Of a stretch of 64,000 nucleotides of DNA, positions 1-8,387 are shown piece after piece. Below the pieces are notes generated by a model. The model saw nothing but the letters and a program-made list of their open reading frames with translations. It was not told the origin of the DNA and did not search any database. Where the stretch lies: positions 39,015 through 103,014 of the forward strand of contig CALOBA010000036.1 in the NCBI GenBank assembly GCA_942491465.1, given 5' to 3'. A program made the position numbers and the translations under genes. Source of the DNA: CALOBA01 sp942491465. GTDB lineage: Bacteria; Pseudomonadota; Gammaproteobacteria; Chromatiales; Chromatiaceae. Within the stretch, counting starts at the first letter, position 1; each line of letters starts with the position of its first letter.

Positions 1-942
1 GACTTCGACCTGCTCGACCGCCTTGCGGACCTCTACGACGAGCCCTATGCCGACAGCTCGGCGATGCCCACCTATCGGGTCTGCGAGCTGGCCCGCCGGC
101 AGGTCACCGTGGCCCTGTCCGGCGACGGCGGCGACGAGAACCTGGCCGGCTACCGGCGCTATCAGTGGCAGATGCGCGAGTCACGGCTGCGCGGGCTGCT
201 GCCGCCGGGCCTGCGCCGACCGCTGTTCGGGGCGCTGGGCCACGCCTATCCGAAGCTGGACTGGGCACCGCGGGTGCTGCGCGCCAAGACCACCTTCCAG
301 GGCCTGGCCCGCGACGACGTGGCCGGCTATTTCGACATCATCGCCGTGCTCAAGGACGACATGCGCCGAAACCTCTACAGCGACGCCTTCCGCCGCGAGC
401 TGGCGGGCTACAACGCCGTCGAGGTCCTGCGCCGCCATGCCGCCCGGGCGCCGACCGACGACCCGCTGTCGCTGATCCAGTACCTGGACATGAAGACCTA
501 TCTGGTGGACGACATCCTCACCAAGGTCGACCGCGCCAGCATGGCCCATGCGCTGGAGGTGCGGGTGCCGATCCTCGACCACGCGCTGGTGGGCTGGATC
601 GCGTCGCTGCCGAGCGCGCTCAAGCTCAGCGGCGGCGAGGGCAAGGCCCTGTTCAAGCAGGCGCTGCGCCCGCTGTTGCCCGACGCCGTCCTCTACCGCC
701 CGAAGCAGGGCTTCGCGGTACCGCTGGCGAGCTGGTTCCGCGGCCCGTTGCGCGAGCGCATGCACACCGCCCTGCTCGGCCCGACCCTGGCCGATACGGG
801 GCTGTTCAACCAGGGCTATCTGGCACATCTGATCGATCAGCACGCGTGCGGGCGGCGCGACTACAGCGCCTCGATCTGGAGCCTGATGATGTTCGAGGCC
901 TACCTGCGGCGCGTGCAGGGCGGCACCCGACCGACGGCCTGA
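1..942 (+). CDS. Asparagine synthase-type amidotransferase, C-terminal part (XrtA/PEP-CTERM type)
   Basis: This is the C-terminal synthetase domain of a glutamine-hydrolysing asparagine synthase; the N-terminal glutaminase half lies off the left edge. The frame is open from base 1. The PP-loop motif SGDGGDEN marks the ATP pyrophosphatase site, followed by KTYLVDDILTKVDRASM and LEVRVPILDH, which are typical of AsnB. From memory of the family, the wording (DLYDEPYADSSAMPTY, the C-terminal SIWSLMMFEAYLRRV) is closest to the amidotransferases that travel with exosortase A/PEP-CTERM exopolysaccharide loci, rather than to housekeeping AsnB. That assignment is inference, because the rest of the locus is not visible. 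A gap of about 190 bp precedes the next gene. Confidence 0.85.
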   Translation, partial: DFDLLDRLADLYDEPYADSSAMPTYRVCELARRQVTVALSGDGGDENLAGYRRYQWQMRESRLRGLLPPGLRRPLFGALGHAYPKLDWAPRVLRAKTTFQGLARDDVAGYFDIIAVLKDDMRRNLYSDAFRRELAGYNAVEVLRRHAARAPTDDPLSLIQYLDMKTYLVDDILTKVDRASMAHALEVRVPILDHALVGWIASLPSALKLSGGEGKALFKQALRPLLPDAVLYRPKQGFAVPLASWFRGPLRERMHTALLGPTLADTGLFNQGYLAHLIDQHACGRRDYSASIWSLMMFEAYLRRVQGGTRPTA

Positions 943-1135
943 GCCGCCTGAATCCGACGTGGCAGCGAACGCCCGAGTGCTCTAATATCTCAGTCGTATC
1001 CTCGGATCAACCGGCCTCCGACGCCGACACACCAGGCCCAACCGCGAGGCGCAATGCCGACCTCAAGTCCGGCAGCGCCCCGCGAGTTGCTACCAGTTAA
1101 CACGCATCGCCCCGAGGATCGAGCCTCGTAGTCCT

Positions 1136-2026
<891 letters not shown>

Positions 2027-2288
2027 TGCTCGGTCAAGACCTGCCCTAAGAGATCATCGCCCCTCGACCACGGCAGCAGCGTGGGCCAGCCCTGGTATGC
2101 GAGCCACCACAGCGCTGGCGCTGACGGCCGAGGCGGCCCGGAACTGCTCGACCAAGAGAGAATCGCCCAACGCGTCGAGACCGCCACCGGCGCCCCCTTC
2201 ACCCGCGAGCATATCCCGCTGGCCGCCCTCGAAGGCTACGACCAATCGGCAGACCCGCTGCGCCACTTGTTTCTGAACCGATCCTTAG

Positions 2289-3052
2289 TTCCTTGGCCTG
2301 GCGCCGGGGGTCGCCCCGGCCGCCGCCGAGCCGGGGGCCCCGCCCGGACCCACGGCCAAGTTCTGCGCCGGCTGTCACTCACCCATGCCCGGGGTCATGC
2401 TGGGCTTCCTCGACAGCATCTCCGACAAGGCCAGGGCGCTGCAGATGGACTTCGGCGGCAGCAAGGAGATCGTCCGCTTCGACATCCTGGCGACCATCGC
2501 CGAGGCCGAGAAGCTGACCCGCTCGCAGCTCAAGCAAGCTCTGCAACGGCCCGACGTGGCGCTCTTCGACGTACGCCCCGGCAAGCTGTACCGGGCGGCA
2601 CACATCCCCGGCGCCAGGTCCCTGCCGGCCCCGGCCTTCGCCCGGGTTCAGGATCGGCTGCCCGCGGACAAGGCGAGCCCGCTGATCCTCTACGGCCCCG
2701 GCGGGCGGCTGGTGGGCTGGGGCTACCGCGCCTTGCGGCTACTGCCCATGGACGTTGCCGAATGGCAACAGGCCGGCCATGCGGTGGCCACTGGCCCGAC
2801 CTCGCGGCAGATCGTCTATCGACCCCGCCCCAGACCCGGCAGCATCGATGTCGACAGCCTCGCCGAGATGGCCAAGGCCCAGCGCGACGACATCCTGCTG
2901 ATGGACCTGCGCAACCCCGACGAGATCAAGGCCCCGTCCATCGACCATGCGGCCAACATCCCGCTGGACCGGCTTGCGGCGGAGCTGGCGCAGCTGCCCG
3001 ACGGGCCAACGCCGGTCTTCTACTGCCCCACCGGCGCCCGCGCCGAGCTAGC
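2289..3052 (+). pseudogene. Decayed cytochrome c-rhodanese fusion protein
   Basis: The reading frame has a signal-peptide-like stretch (LGLAPGVAPAAAEPG) and a haem-attachment motif CAGCH, then two rhodanese-like domains. The first (around VALFDVRPGKLYRAAHIPGA) has YGPGGR where the catalytic cysteine loop belongs. The second (LLMDLRNPDEI) ends in CPTGAR, which keeps the catalytic Cys. Such proteins are expected in the periplasm handling sulfane sulfur. The gene looks broken at both ends. A TAG in frame lies immediately upstream and no start codon precedes the CAGCH; the second domain stops short just after its active-site helix, where it meets the 3' end of hemW. An internal ATG at 2385 would discard the signal and haem motif. 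The 260 bp upstream of it contain only an open frame I cannot identify. Confidence 0.6.
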
Positions 3053-4205
3053 AGTCGAAGTATTGGACGAGGTCGTTGAGGAAGCGCCGGCCGAGGGCGG
3101 TGGGTCGCAGACGGCTCGGGTCTGGTTCCAAGAGGCCGTCGGCGCGGGCGGCATCGGCGGCGGGGGTGATCCGCGATGCGGGCAGGCCGGTGCGGGCGGT
3201 GAACAGCGCCAGCGGCACACCATCGGTGAGGCGCAGGGCATTGAGGGCGAATTCCAGCGTCAGGTCGTCGTCGCCGAGCAGGCGCCGAGTCTGGATGCGC
3301 TCGGCGCTGGCGGCGCTGGCCAGGTAGCGGTCGGGCTGGCGCTGCTTGGCGCTGCGCCGGACCTGACCGCTGCGCGGGTCGGTGCGCTTGGCGTGGGCGC
3401 CGGCGCCGATGCCGAGGTAGTCGCCGAAGGTCCAGTAGCCGAGGTTGTGACGGCAGCGCCGACCGGGGCGGGCGTGGGCGGAGACCTCATAGTGCTCGAA
3501 GCCGGCGGCGGCGAGCAGCGCCAGCCCCTGGTCGTGGATGTCGGCGGCCAGATCCGCATCGGGCAGGGCCGGCGGGGCGGCGGCGAAGGCGGTGTTGGGC
3601 TCCAGCGTGAGCTGGTAGTAGGAGCAGTGCTCCGGGGCAAGGTCGAGCACGGCCTTGAGGTCCGCCGCAGCGGCGGGCAGGTCCTGGCCCGGCAGGGCGT
3701 ACATCAGGTCAAGGTTGATGTTGGCAAAGCCGGCCCGGCGGGCGATGCCGACGGCCTCGCGCGCCTGCTCCGGGTCGTGGACGCGACCGAGGGCGCGCAG
3801 CAGCGGTGCCGACAGCGACTGGATGCCGATGGAGAGCCGATTGACGCCGGCCTCGCGATAGGCGGCGAAGTGGCCACTGTCGACGGCGCCGGGGTTGGCC
3901 TCCAGCGTGATCTCGCAGCTCGGGGTCAGCGCAAGCCGCTCGCGCACACCGTCGAGCAGCCGGGCGAGAGCGGCCCCGGAGAACAGGCTCGGCGTGCCGC
4001 CGCCGATGAAGATGGAGCCGACCGGCCGATCCTCGGGCTGGTCTCTCAGATCGGCATCAAGGTCGGCGAGCAGGGCCGCCACGTAGGCCGCCTCAGGCAG
4101 CCGCTCGGGGCGCGCGTGGGAGTTGAAGTCGCAGTAGGGGCACTTGCGCAGGCACCAGGGGACGTGGACGTAGAGTCCCGGGCTTGGCGGGGCGTCGATG
4201 ATCAT
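3048..4205 (-). CDS. hemW: HemW-type radical SAM haem chaperone
   Basis: Predicted HemW, formerly called oxygen-independent coproporphyrinogen III oxidase-like, which binds haem and a 4Fe-4S cluster in the cytoplasm. The radical-SAM motif is CLRKCPYC near the N-terminus, preceded by GLYVHVPWC; the HemW signature FNSH follows. IFIGGGTPSL, EANPG and RLSIGIQS are family core motifs. HemW members lack the extra N-terminal region of true HemN, as here. I start it at the ATG at 4205 (MIIDAPPSPGLYVHVP), giving about 385 residues. The longer frame to 4253 runs into a REP-like repeat and is unlikely to be coding. The 3' end abuts the truncated rhodanese gene on the other strand. Confidence 0.9.
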   Translation of the reverse strand: MIIDAPPSPGLYVHVPWCLRKCPYCDFNSHARPERLPEAAYVAALLADLDADLRDQPEDRPVGSIFIGGGTPSLFSGAALARLLDGVRERLALTPSCEITLEANPGAVDSGHFAAYREAGVNRLSIGIQSLSAPLLRALGRVHDPEQAREAVGIARRAGFANINLDLMYALPGQDLPAAAADLKAVLDLAPEHCSYYQLTLEPNTAFAAAPPALPDADLAADIHDQGLALLAAAGFEHYEVSAHARPGRRCRHNLGYWTFGDYLGIGAGAHAKRTDPRSGQVRRSAKQRQPDRYLASAASAERIQTRRLLGDDDLTLEFALNALRLTDGVPLALFTARTGLPASRITPAADAARADGLLEPDPSRLRPTALGRRFLNDLVQYFDC

Positions 4206-4242
4206 CGGGCGCTGTGCCTGAACGCCGGCAGCGACCTGGCAT

Positions 4243-4286
4243 CGCGGCTGCAAGCCACTCCCACGGCGACCTGCGCTGTGGGAGCG
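4243..4286. repeat. Partial REP-like hairpin element
   Basis: Two half-sites are visible: CGGCTGCAAGCCACTCCCAC at 4245-4264, and GCTGTGGGAGCG at 4275-4286. They match the arms of the full hairpin repeats at 30863-30931 and 45550-45615, but here in outward order, as if two elements were truncated and abutted. It lies between hemW and the TRAP binding protein, and argues that the upstream extension of hemW is not coding. Confidence 0.6.
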
Positions 4287-4329
4287 TACCCGCGGCGGCG
4301 ACCGAGACGCGCCCGCCGACTCAGGGGGC

Positions 4330-5412
4330 TCAGCCGACCGTCTCGTCGCGCGCCTTCAGGTAGCTCAGCTCGGAGATGGCGCTCCAGGCCTTGGACTGGG
4401 TCAGGAACTTCTCGTAGGAGCTGTAGACCTGGCGGGAGAAGGCGTCCTTTTCGGCGATCTCGGCGACCACCTCATTGGACAGGGTGCGCAGCTTGGCGAT
4501 GACGTCGTCGGGGAACCTGCGCAGGTCGACGCCGTGGTCGTTGATGAGCGATTGCAGGGCGGCCGGATTGCGGGCCGTGTACTCGGCGAGCATGTCCTGG
4601 TTGACCACCTTGCAGGCGTTCATGACGATGGATTGCAGGTCCGCCGGCAGGGCGTCGAAGACCTCCTTGTTGACCATCGCCTCCAGCGTGGTGCCCGGCT
4701 CGTGCCAGCCCGGGTAGTAGCAGTACTTGGCCGCCTTATACAGGCCGAAGGCGAGGTCGTTGTAGGGACCGACCCATTCGGTGGCGTCGATGGCGCCCGA
4801 TTGCAGCGACGTGAACAGCTCCCCGCCGGGCAGGTTCACCGGGGTCCCGCCGGCGCGCCGCAGGACCTCGCCACCGAGGCCGGGGATGCGCATCTTCAGC
4901 CCCTTGAGGTCCTCGACGGAGTTGATCTGCTTGTTGAACCAGCCGCCCATCTGCACGCCGGTATTGCCGGCCGCCGCCGGCACCAGGTCGAACTCGGCGT
5001 AGAGCTCGGTCCACAGCTCCAGGCCGCCGCCGTAGTAGAGCCAGCCGTTCATCTCCTGGCCGGTCATCCCGAAGGGCACGGTGGAGAAGAACTGCGCCAC
5101 CTCGGTCTTGCCCTTCCAGTAGTAGGCGGCACCGTGGCCCATCTCGGCGGTGCCCCGAGAGACGGCATCAAAGACCTCGAACGGCGGCACCAGTTCGTTG
5201 CCGCCGTAGACCTTGACGTGAATCCGCCCGCCGCTCATCTCGCCGATGAGCTTGGCGAGCTTCTCGGCGCCGGTACCGAGCCCCGGGAAGTTCTTCGGCC
5301 AGGTGGTCACCATCTTCCAATCGTGCTCGGCCTTGGTGCGGGCCGCGGCCAGGCCGGAGCCCAGGGCGACACCGGCGGCGCCGGCACCGGTCAAAAAGGT
5401 TCTGCGTTGCAT
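4330..5412 (-). CDS. TRAP transporter solute-binding protein (TakP/DctP-like)
   Basis: A 360-residue periplasmic binding protein of the DctP family. It begins with a twin-arginine-type signal (MQRRTFLTGAGAAGVALGSG, then AAA). The mature start HDWKMVTTWPKNFPGLGTGA, together with VYGGNELVPPFEVFDAVS, GNTGVQMGGWF and ATEWVGPYNDLAFG, resembles TakP, the alpha-keto acid binding subgroup. That ligand assignment is an inference from likeness. No DctQ or DctM membrane subunits are present on either side, so the gene is an orphan here or its transporter is elsewhere. A 130-bp dispersed repeat lies directly upstream, where the promoter should be. Confidence 0.88.
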   Translation of the reverse strand: MQRRTFLTGAGAAGVALGSGLAAARTKAEHDWKMVTTWPKNFPGLGTGAEKLAKLIGEMSGGRIHVKVYGGNELVPPFEVFDAVSRGTAEMGHGAAYYWKGKTEVAQFFSTVPFGMTGQEMNGWLYYGGGLELWTELYAEFDLVPAAAGNTGVQMGGWFNKQINSVEDLKGLKMRIPGLGGEVLRRAGGTPVNLPGGELFTSLQSGAIDATEWVGPYNDLAFGLYKAAKYCYYPGWHEPGTTLEAMVNKEVFDALPADLQSIVMNACKVVNQDMLAEYTARNPAALQSLINDHGVDLRRFPDDVIAKLRTLSNEVVAEIAEKDAFSRQVYSSYEKFLTQSKAWSAISELSYLKARDETVG

Positions 5413-5444
5413 GATCTACTCCTCGTCGTTGTGTTGGTCGGCGG

Positions 5445-5576
5445 GTCAGAGGCCAGGGGCCGCGCACTCGGGGTCGTAGCGGCCTTCACCCAATGGGTGA
5501 GCTCCGGTACTGGTAGTCATTACTGAAAAAACAGATACTTGAGTTTGCCCCAGAGCGGTCAACTGCTCTTTCTAGG
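5445..5576. repeat. Dispersed intergenic repeat, copy 1
   Basis: About 130 bp running from GTCAGAGGCCAGGGGCCGCG to GGTCAACTGCTCTTTCTAGG. It recurs almost unchanged at 50620-50760, where there is a 9-bp insertion and a handful of single-base differences. No terminal inverted repeat or convincing reading frame explains it. In both places it lies in an intergenic region of a leftward gene group. Confidence 0.85.
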
Positions 5577-5654
5577 ATCATGGTCTCGGCCGGCGTGGGA
5601 GCAAGGGTGGACGCCCTGCGTCCAAGAACAGTCTGCTGCGGTGGCCGGAACCAT

Positions 5655-5691
5655 GATTGAGGCCCTGGGCGTCGATGGTGTGGCCTCAATC
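5655..5691. repeat. Inverted repeat at the 3' end of the small membrane protein gene
   Basis: GATTGAGGCC at 5655-5664 pairs perfectly with GGCCTCAATC at 5682-5691, with a 17-nt loop. It straddles the stop codon of the leftward membrane-protein gene. No T-run follows, so an intrinsic terminator is possible but not well supported. Confidence 0.5.
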
Positions 5692-6000
5692 GCGACGACG
5701 GATGCTGTCCCATAACCACCCGAGCAACGCCTTGATCAGCACGGCGTTCAGCGCGACGCCGACGGCCATGACGAGTATGAAGGCGCCGTTGCGGATAACT
5801 TCGGCGAAGGGGTCTTCGGTCGGGCGAAAGACCAGCTCCAGCGCAAGCAGCGACCAGGGGGTGGAGGCGATGGCCAGCAGCATGCCGGACCATTGCAGCA
5901 CGGCCGGGGTGTCGCCCAGGGTCTCGCGAAACAGCAGCTCGATGAGCAGCAGCAGCAGGACGGCGAGCAGCGTGACCTCGAAGACGCGACGATTGGTCAT
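5686..6000 (-). CDS. Small integral membrane protein, paralogue of 6487-6870
   Basis: 104 residues with a long hydrophobic N-terminal helix (VTLLAVLLLLLIELLF), a central helix (LLAIASTPWSLLALELVF) and a C-terminal helix (FILVMAVGVALNAVLIKALL). No known function. It shares the pattern PWSLLAL-x-F-x-x-PT and the downstream NAV with the protein at 6487-6870, so the two are paralogues, now separated by a toxin-antitoxin relic. Its ATG overlaps the stop of the upstream fusion gene (ATGA), which suggests translational coupling. Confidence 0.75.
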   Translation of the reverse strand: MTNRRVFEVTLLAVLLLLLIELLFRETLGDTPAVLQWSGMLLAIASTPWSLLALELVFRPTEDPFAEVIRNGAFILVMAVGVALNAVLIKALLGWLWDSIRRRD

Positions 6001-6449
6001 GGCAGCAGCAGGTTTTCGAACGGATGTCGGTGCTTGAAGCGGTAGCTGGCGAAATCGCGCCGGTCAGTGCTGAGGATGCGGCCATGCCCCAGATGCTCGG
6101 CGAGCAGGACGGCGGAGGCGTCGGCGAGGTCCATCGGCAGCGCTGCGCGCATCAGCTCGGCGGCGCGCGCTCCTGCCTCCGGCGGCATCTCCCAAACCTT
6201 GAAGGCTCGCTCGGCTCGCTCCAGCAGCGCCGGGGCAGCCTCGGCACCGACGCGCCGTGAAAGCAGGTGACTGGTCTCGGTGAGGATGGGCCAGGTGGTG
6301 ATCAGCTTGCCCTTGAAGCGCGGGTAGACCTCGGCGTGGTAGCGCTCGATCGACTCACGTACCACATCCGAAAGGGTCTGCCCCGTCTGCTCGCGCAGCC
6401 AGGCCAGCTTCTCGGCACTGCGGTCATCAAGACGTGCATTGATCCGCAT
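5997..6449 (-). CDS. In-frame fusion of a ribbon-helix-helix antitoxin and a truncated PIN toxin
   Basis: About 150 residues. The first roughly 42 (MRINARLDDRSAEKLAWLRE ... SDVVRESIERYHAEV) look like a ribbon-helix-helix DNA-binding antitoxin. From about residue 45 the protein continues as a PIN-domain ribonuclease of the VapC kind: LITTWPILTETSHLL with the conserved Glu, PMDLADASAVLLAE, then LSTDRRDFASYR. The first beta-strand and first catalytic Asp of the PIN domain are missing. The simplest history is one in-frame deletion joining an antitoxin to its neighbouring toxin. Without the first Asp, RNase activity is doubtful. I start it at ATG 6449; the frame is open further upstream, but without likely protein. 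Confidence 0.75.
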   Translation of the reverse strand: MRINARLDDRSAEKLAWLREQTGQTLSDVVRESIERYHAEVYPRFKGKLITTWPILTETSHLLSRRVGAEAAPALLERAERAFKVWEMPPEAGARAAELMRAALPMDLADASAVLLAEHLGHGRILSTDRRDFASYRFKHRHPFENLLLP

Positions 6450-6486
6450 CGGTGTATGCTCCCGCCCGGCTGTCATACAGCGTACG

Positions 6487-6870
6487 CTAGGACAACTTCT
6501 CGTTGCGCGCAATCGCTTTTCCCGCGGACGCCAGGCGTTGACGCGCAATGCGGCGGATGCGCCGATCCAGCCGGAGCACCTTGAGCAGACCACGGAGCAT
6601 GGAACCGACGATGACGGCGTTGACGGCGATGCCGCCGGCGATCAGCGCGAAGAACAGCAGGTCGCGCACGGCGGCGCCGACGGGCGAGTCAGTGGGGTGG
6701 TAGAAATCCAGGGCGAGCAGCGACCAGGGCACCGCCGCAGCGGTGATGAAGTAGCCCTCGCCCTCGAAGCCCTCGGGCCAGATGCCGAGCACGCGCGAAC
6801 AGATCAGGCCCGTGAGCAGGTACCAGAGCACCGCCACGAGGGTCAGTTGAAAGAGCCGCGCCGCCGCCAT
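6487..6870 (-). CDS. Small integral membrane protein, paralogue of 5686-6000
   Basis: 127 residues with about three hydrophobic helices (LTLVAVLWYLLTGLI, FITAAAVPWSLLALDFY, LLFFALIAGGIAVNAVIV) and a basic C-terminal tail (LRLDRRIRRIARQRL). Function unknown. It shares the PWSLLAL-x-F motif, a PT pair shortly after it, and the GxAxNAV helix with the protein at 5686-6000. The pair probably arose by tandem duplication. It lies upstream of the antitoxin-toxin fusion on the same strand. Confidence 0.75.
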   Translation of the reverse strand: MAAARLFQLTLVAVLWYLLTGLICSRVLGIWPEGFEGEGYFITAAAVPWSLLALDFYHPTDSPVGAAVRDLLFFALIAGGIAVNAVIVGSMLRGLLKVLRLDRRIRRIARQRLASAGKAIARNEKLS

Positions 6871-6885
6871 CGCTCAAAGGATGTG

Positions 6886-6978
6886 CAGGCAGCGCCCGAA
6901 CAGGGCGACCAGGGCCGCGCTGTGGCTCCGACGGCGTCGGTGATCAGCCACACAACACCATAGCCCCTTCGCGGCCAC
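6886..6978 (-). pseudogene. Degenerate copy of the 5' end of rnfE
   Basis: This stretch aligns with roughly 7612-7704, the first 30 codons of rnfE. The blocks AGGGCGACCAGGGCCGCG and CGTCGGTGATCAG are shared with few changes. The start codon has become a GTG-like triplet, and small insertions break the frame. It sits just downstream of the intact rnfE, in the same orientation, so it looks like a decayed partial tandem duplication. Confidence 0.65.
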
Positions 6979-6987
6979 CTGCGGGGC

Positions 6988-7704
6988 TCACGCAGGGGCG
7001 GCGGGCTGAGCGGCAATATCATCGGCCGCCCTCGCGTCCGCCTTCTTGGCGCGGGCGAGTTGCAGGCCCTTGACGCGCTTGTCGACGATGTTCTTCAACG
7101 CGAGCAGCAGCCCGAGGCCGATGAAGGCGCCGGGGGGTAGGATGGCGAGCAGGGCGCCCTGGAAGCCATCGATCTGCAGGGCCAGGTCCTTGGCACCATC
7201 CCCGAGCAGCAGTTCCGCCTGGTAGAACAGCGTGCCCTGACCGAGGAATTCGCGGATACCGCCGAGGACCATCAGCACCAGCGTGAAGCCGACGCCCATG
7301 GCGAGGCCGTCGACGATGGCCTTGTCCAAACGGGCCTTGGAGGCATAGGCCTCGGCGCGGCCGATGATGGCGCAGTTGGTGACGATCAACGGGATGAACA
7401 GGCCCAACACCAGGTAAAGGTCATAGAAGAGGGCCTGCATGCTCAGCTCCACCGCGGTGACGAAGGAGGCGATGACGAGCACAAAGACCGGCAGGCGGAC
7501 CTCGGGGCGGACCAGATTGCGGATCAGCGAGATGGTGGCATTGGACAGGACCAGCACCGCGGTGGTGGCCAGGCCCATGCCCAGCCCGTTGGTAGCGGTG
7601 GTGGTCACCGCCAGCAGCGGGCAGAGCCCGAGCAGGGCAACCAGGGCCGCGTTGTTGGTCCAGAGACCGTCGGTGATCAGCTCACCATAGCCCTTCTCGG
7701 CCAT
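6988..7704 (-). CDS. rnfE: Rnf electron transport complex subunit E
   Basis: A 238-residue membrane subunit of the Rnf ferredoxin:NAD oxidoreductase, which couples electron transfer to ion flow across the inner membrane. It matches RnfE/RsxE: the start MAEKGYGELITDGLWTNN, LLGLCPLLAVTTTATNGLGM, and the conserved GLFIPLIVTNCAIIGRAEA with the membrane Cys that RnfA and RnfE share for a bound cluster. The C-terminal tail is long and rich in Ala and Lys. It is the last gene of rnfA-B-C-D-G-E and its start abuts the end of rnfG. Confidence 0.97.
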   Translation of the reverse strand: MAEKGYGELITDGLWTNNAALVALLGLCPLLAVTTTATNGLGMGLATTAVLVLSNATISLIRNLVRPEVRLPVFVLVIASFVTAVELSMQALFYDLYLVLGLFIPLIVTNCAIIGRAEAYASKARLDKAIVDGLAMGVGFTLVLMVLGGIREFLGQGTLFYQAELLLGDGAKDLALQIDGFQGALLAILPPGAFIGLGLLLALKNIVDKRVKGLQLARAKKADARAADDIAAQPAAPA

Positions 7705-8387
7705 CAGGAGGTCTCCTTAGCGGGCTCCGGCTTCGCCGCGGGGGTGTCGGCCGGCGGCGCGGAGCCGATGGCCGGCAGCTCATAGAGCGCCTCCCCCTGC
7801 TCCTCGACATAGAGCAGGGTGTTCTTGACGGCGTTGACGATGGACCGCGGGGTGATGGTGGCCCCGGTGAACTGGTCGAAATCGCCGCCGTCGCGCTTCA
7901 CGGCCCAGTCTTCCAGCGGCGGATCGTTGAGGGACTTGCCGGTGAACTGGTCGATGATCCAGTCGTCCTTGCGCTCGTCGATCTTATCGCCGAGACCGGG
8001 GGTCTCGTGGTGCTCGAGCACACGCACGCCGCCGACGCTGCCGTCGGTCATGACCGAGACCAAGAGCCGGATCGGGCCGGCGTAGCCGTCCGGCACCACG
8101 GGCTGCAGCACGACGGCGACGTCTTCTTCGGTGTCGCGCACACGCATGATCTCAGTCTCGGCAGCACCGAGCATGTCCTGCCGGCTGACCTGGGCCTTGT
8201 CCTGCAGCGGGTCGTTCTTGACGCGCTCGGCGGGGACGATGGCGTTGAGTTTGTCGAGCATGGCCTGACGCTGATTTTCTGCGATCTGCGCATCGGTCAT
8301 GGCATGGGTGACGGCAACCAGGCCGACACCGCCGCCGGCGAAGGCGCCGAGGATAAATCCGGCGATGAGAATGGGGCCTTTTTTCAT
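7704..8387 (-). CDS. rnfG: Rnf electron transport complex subunit G
   Basis: About 227 residues. A single N-terminal membrane anchor (ILIAGFILGAFAGGGVGLVA) is followed by a periplasmic FMN-binding domain. The covalent flavin site is the Thr in FDQFTGATITPRSIVNAV. HHETPGLGDKI is another RnfG/NqrC family block. The start is the ATG at 8387, overlapping the stop of rnfD by four bases (ATGA type). The C-terminal tail (PAADTPAAKPEPAK-like) is low complexity. It relays electrons between the membrane flavin subunits of the complex. Confidence 0.95.
   Translation of the reverse strand: MKKGPILIAGFILGAFAGGGVGLVAVTHAMTDAQIAENQRQAMLDKLNAIVPAERVKNDPLQDKAQVSRQDMLGAAETEIMRVRDTEEDVAVVLQPVVPDGYAGPIRLLVSVMTDGSVGGVRVLEHHETPGLGDKIDERKDDWIIDQFTGKSLNDPPLEDWAVKRDGGDFDQFTGATITPRSIVNAVKNTLLYVEEQGEALYELPAIGSAPPADTPAAKPEPAKETS

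Noticed and set aside
4206..4253. Upstream extension of hemW to an earlier ATG
   Set aside because: The extra 16 codons overlap a REP-like repeat and do not resemble the family N-terminus.
2385..4502. A 705-codon plus-strand open frame running from the rhodanese region through hemW
   Set aside because: Only its first 220 codons resemble protein (rhodanese). The rest is antisense to hemW and is low-complexity Gly/Ala/Val sequence typical of GC-rich shadow frames.
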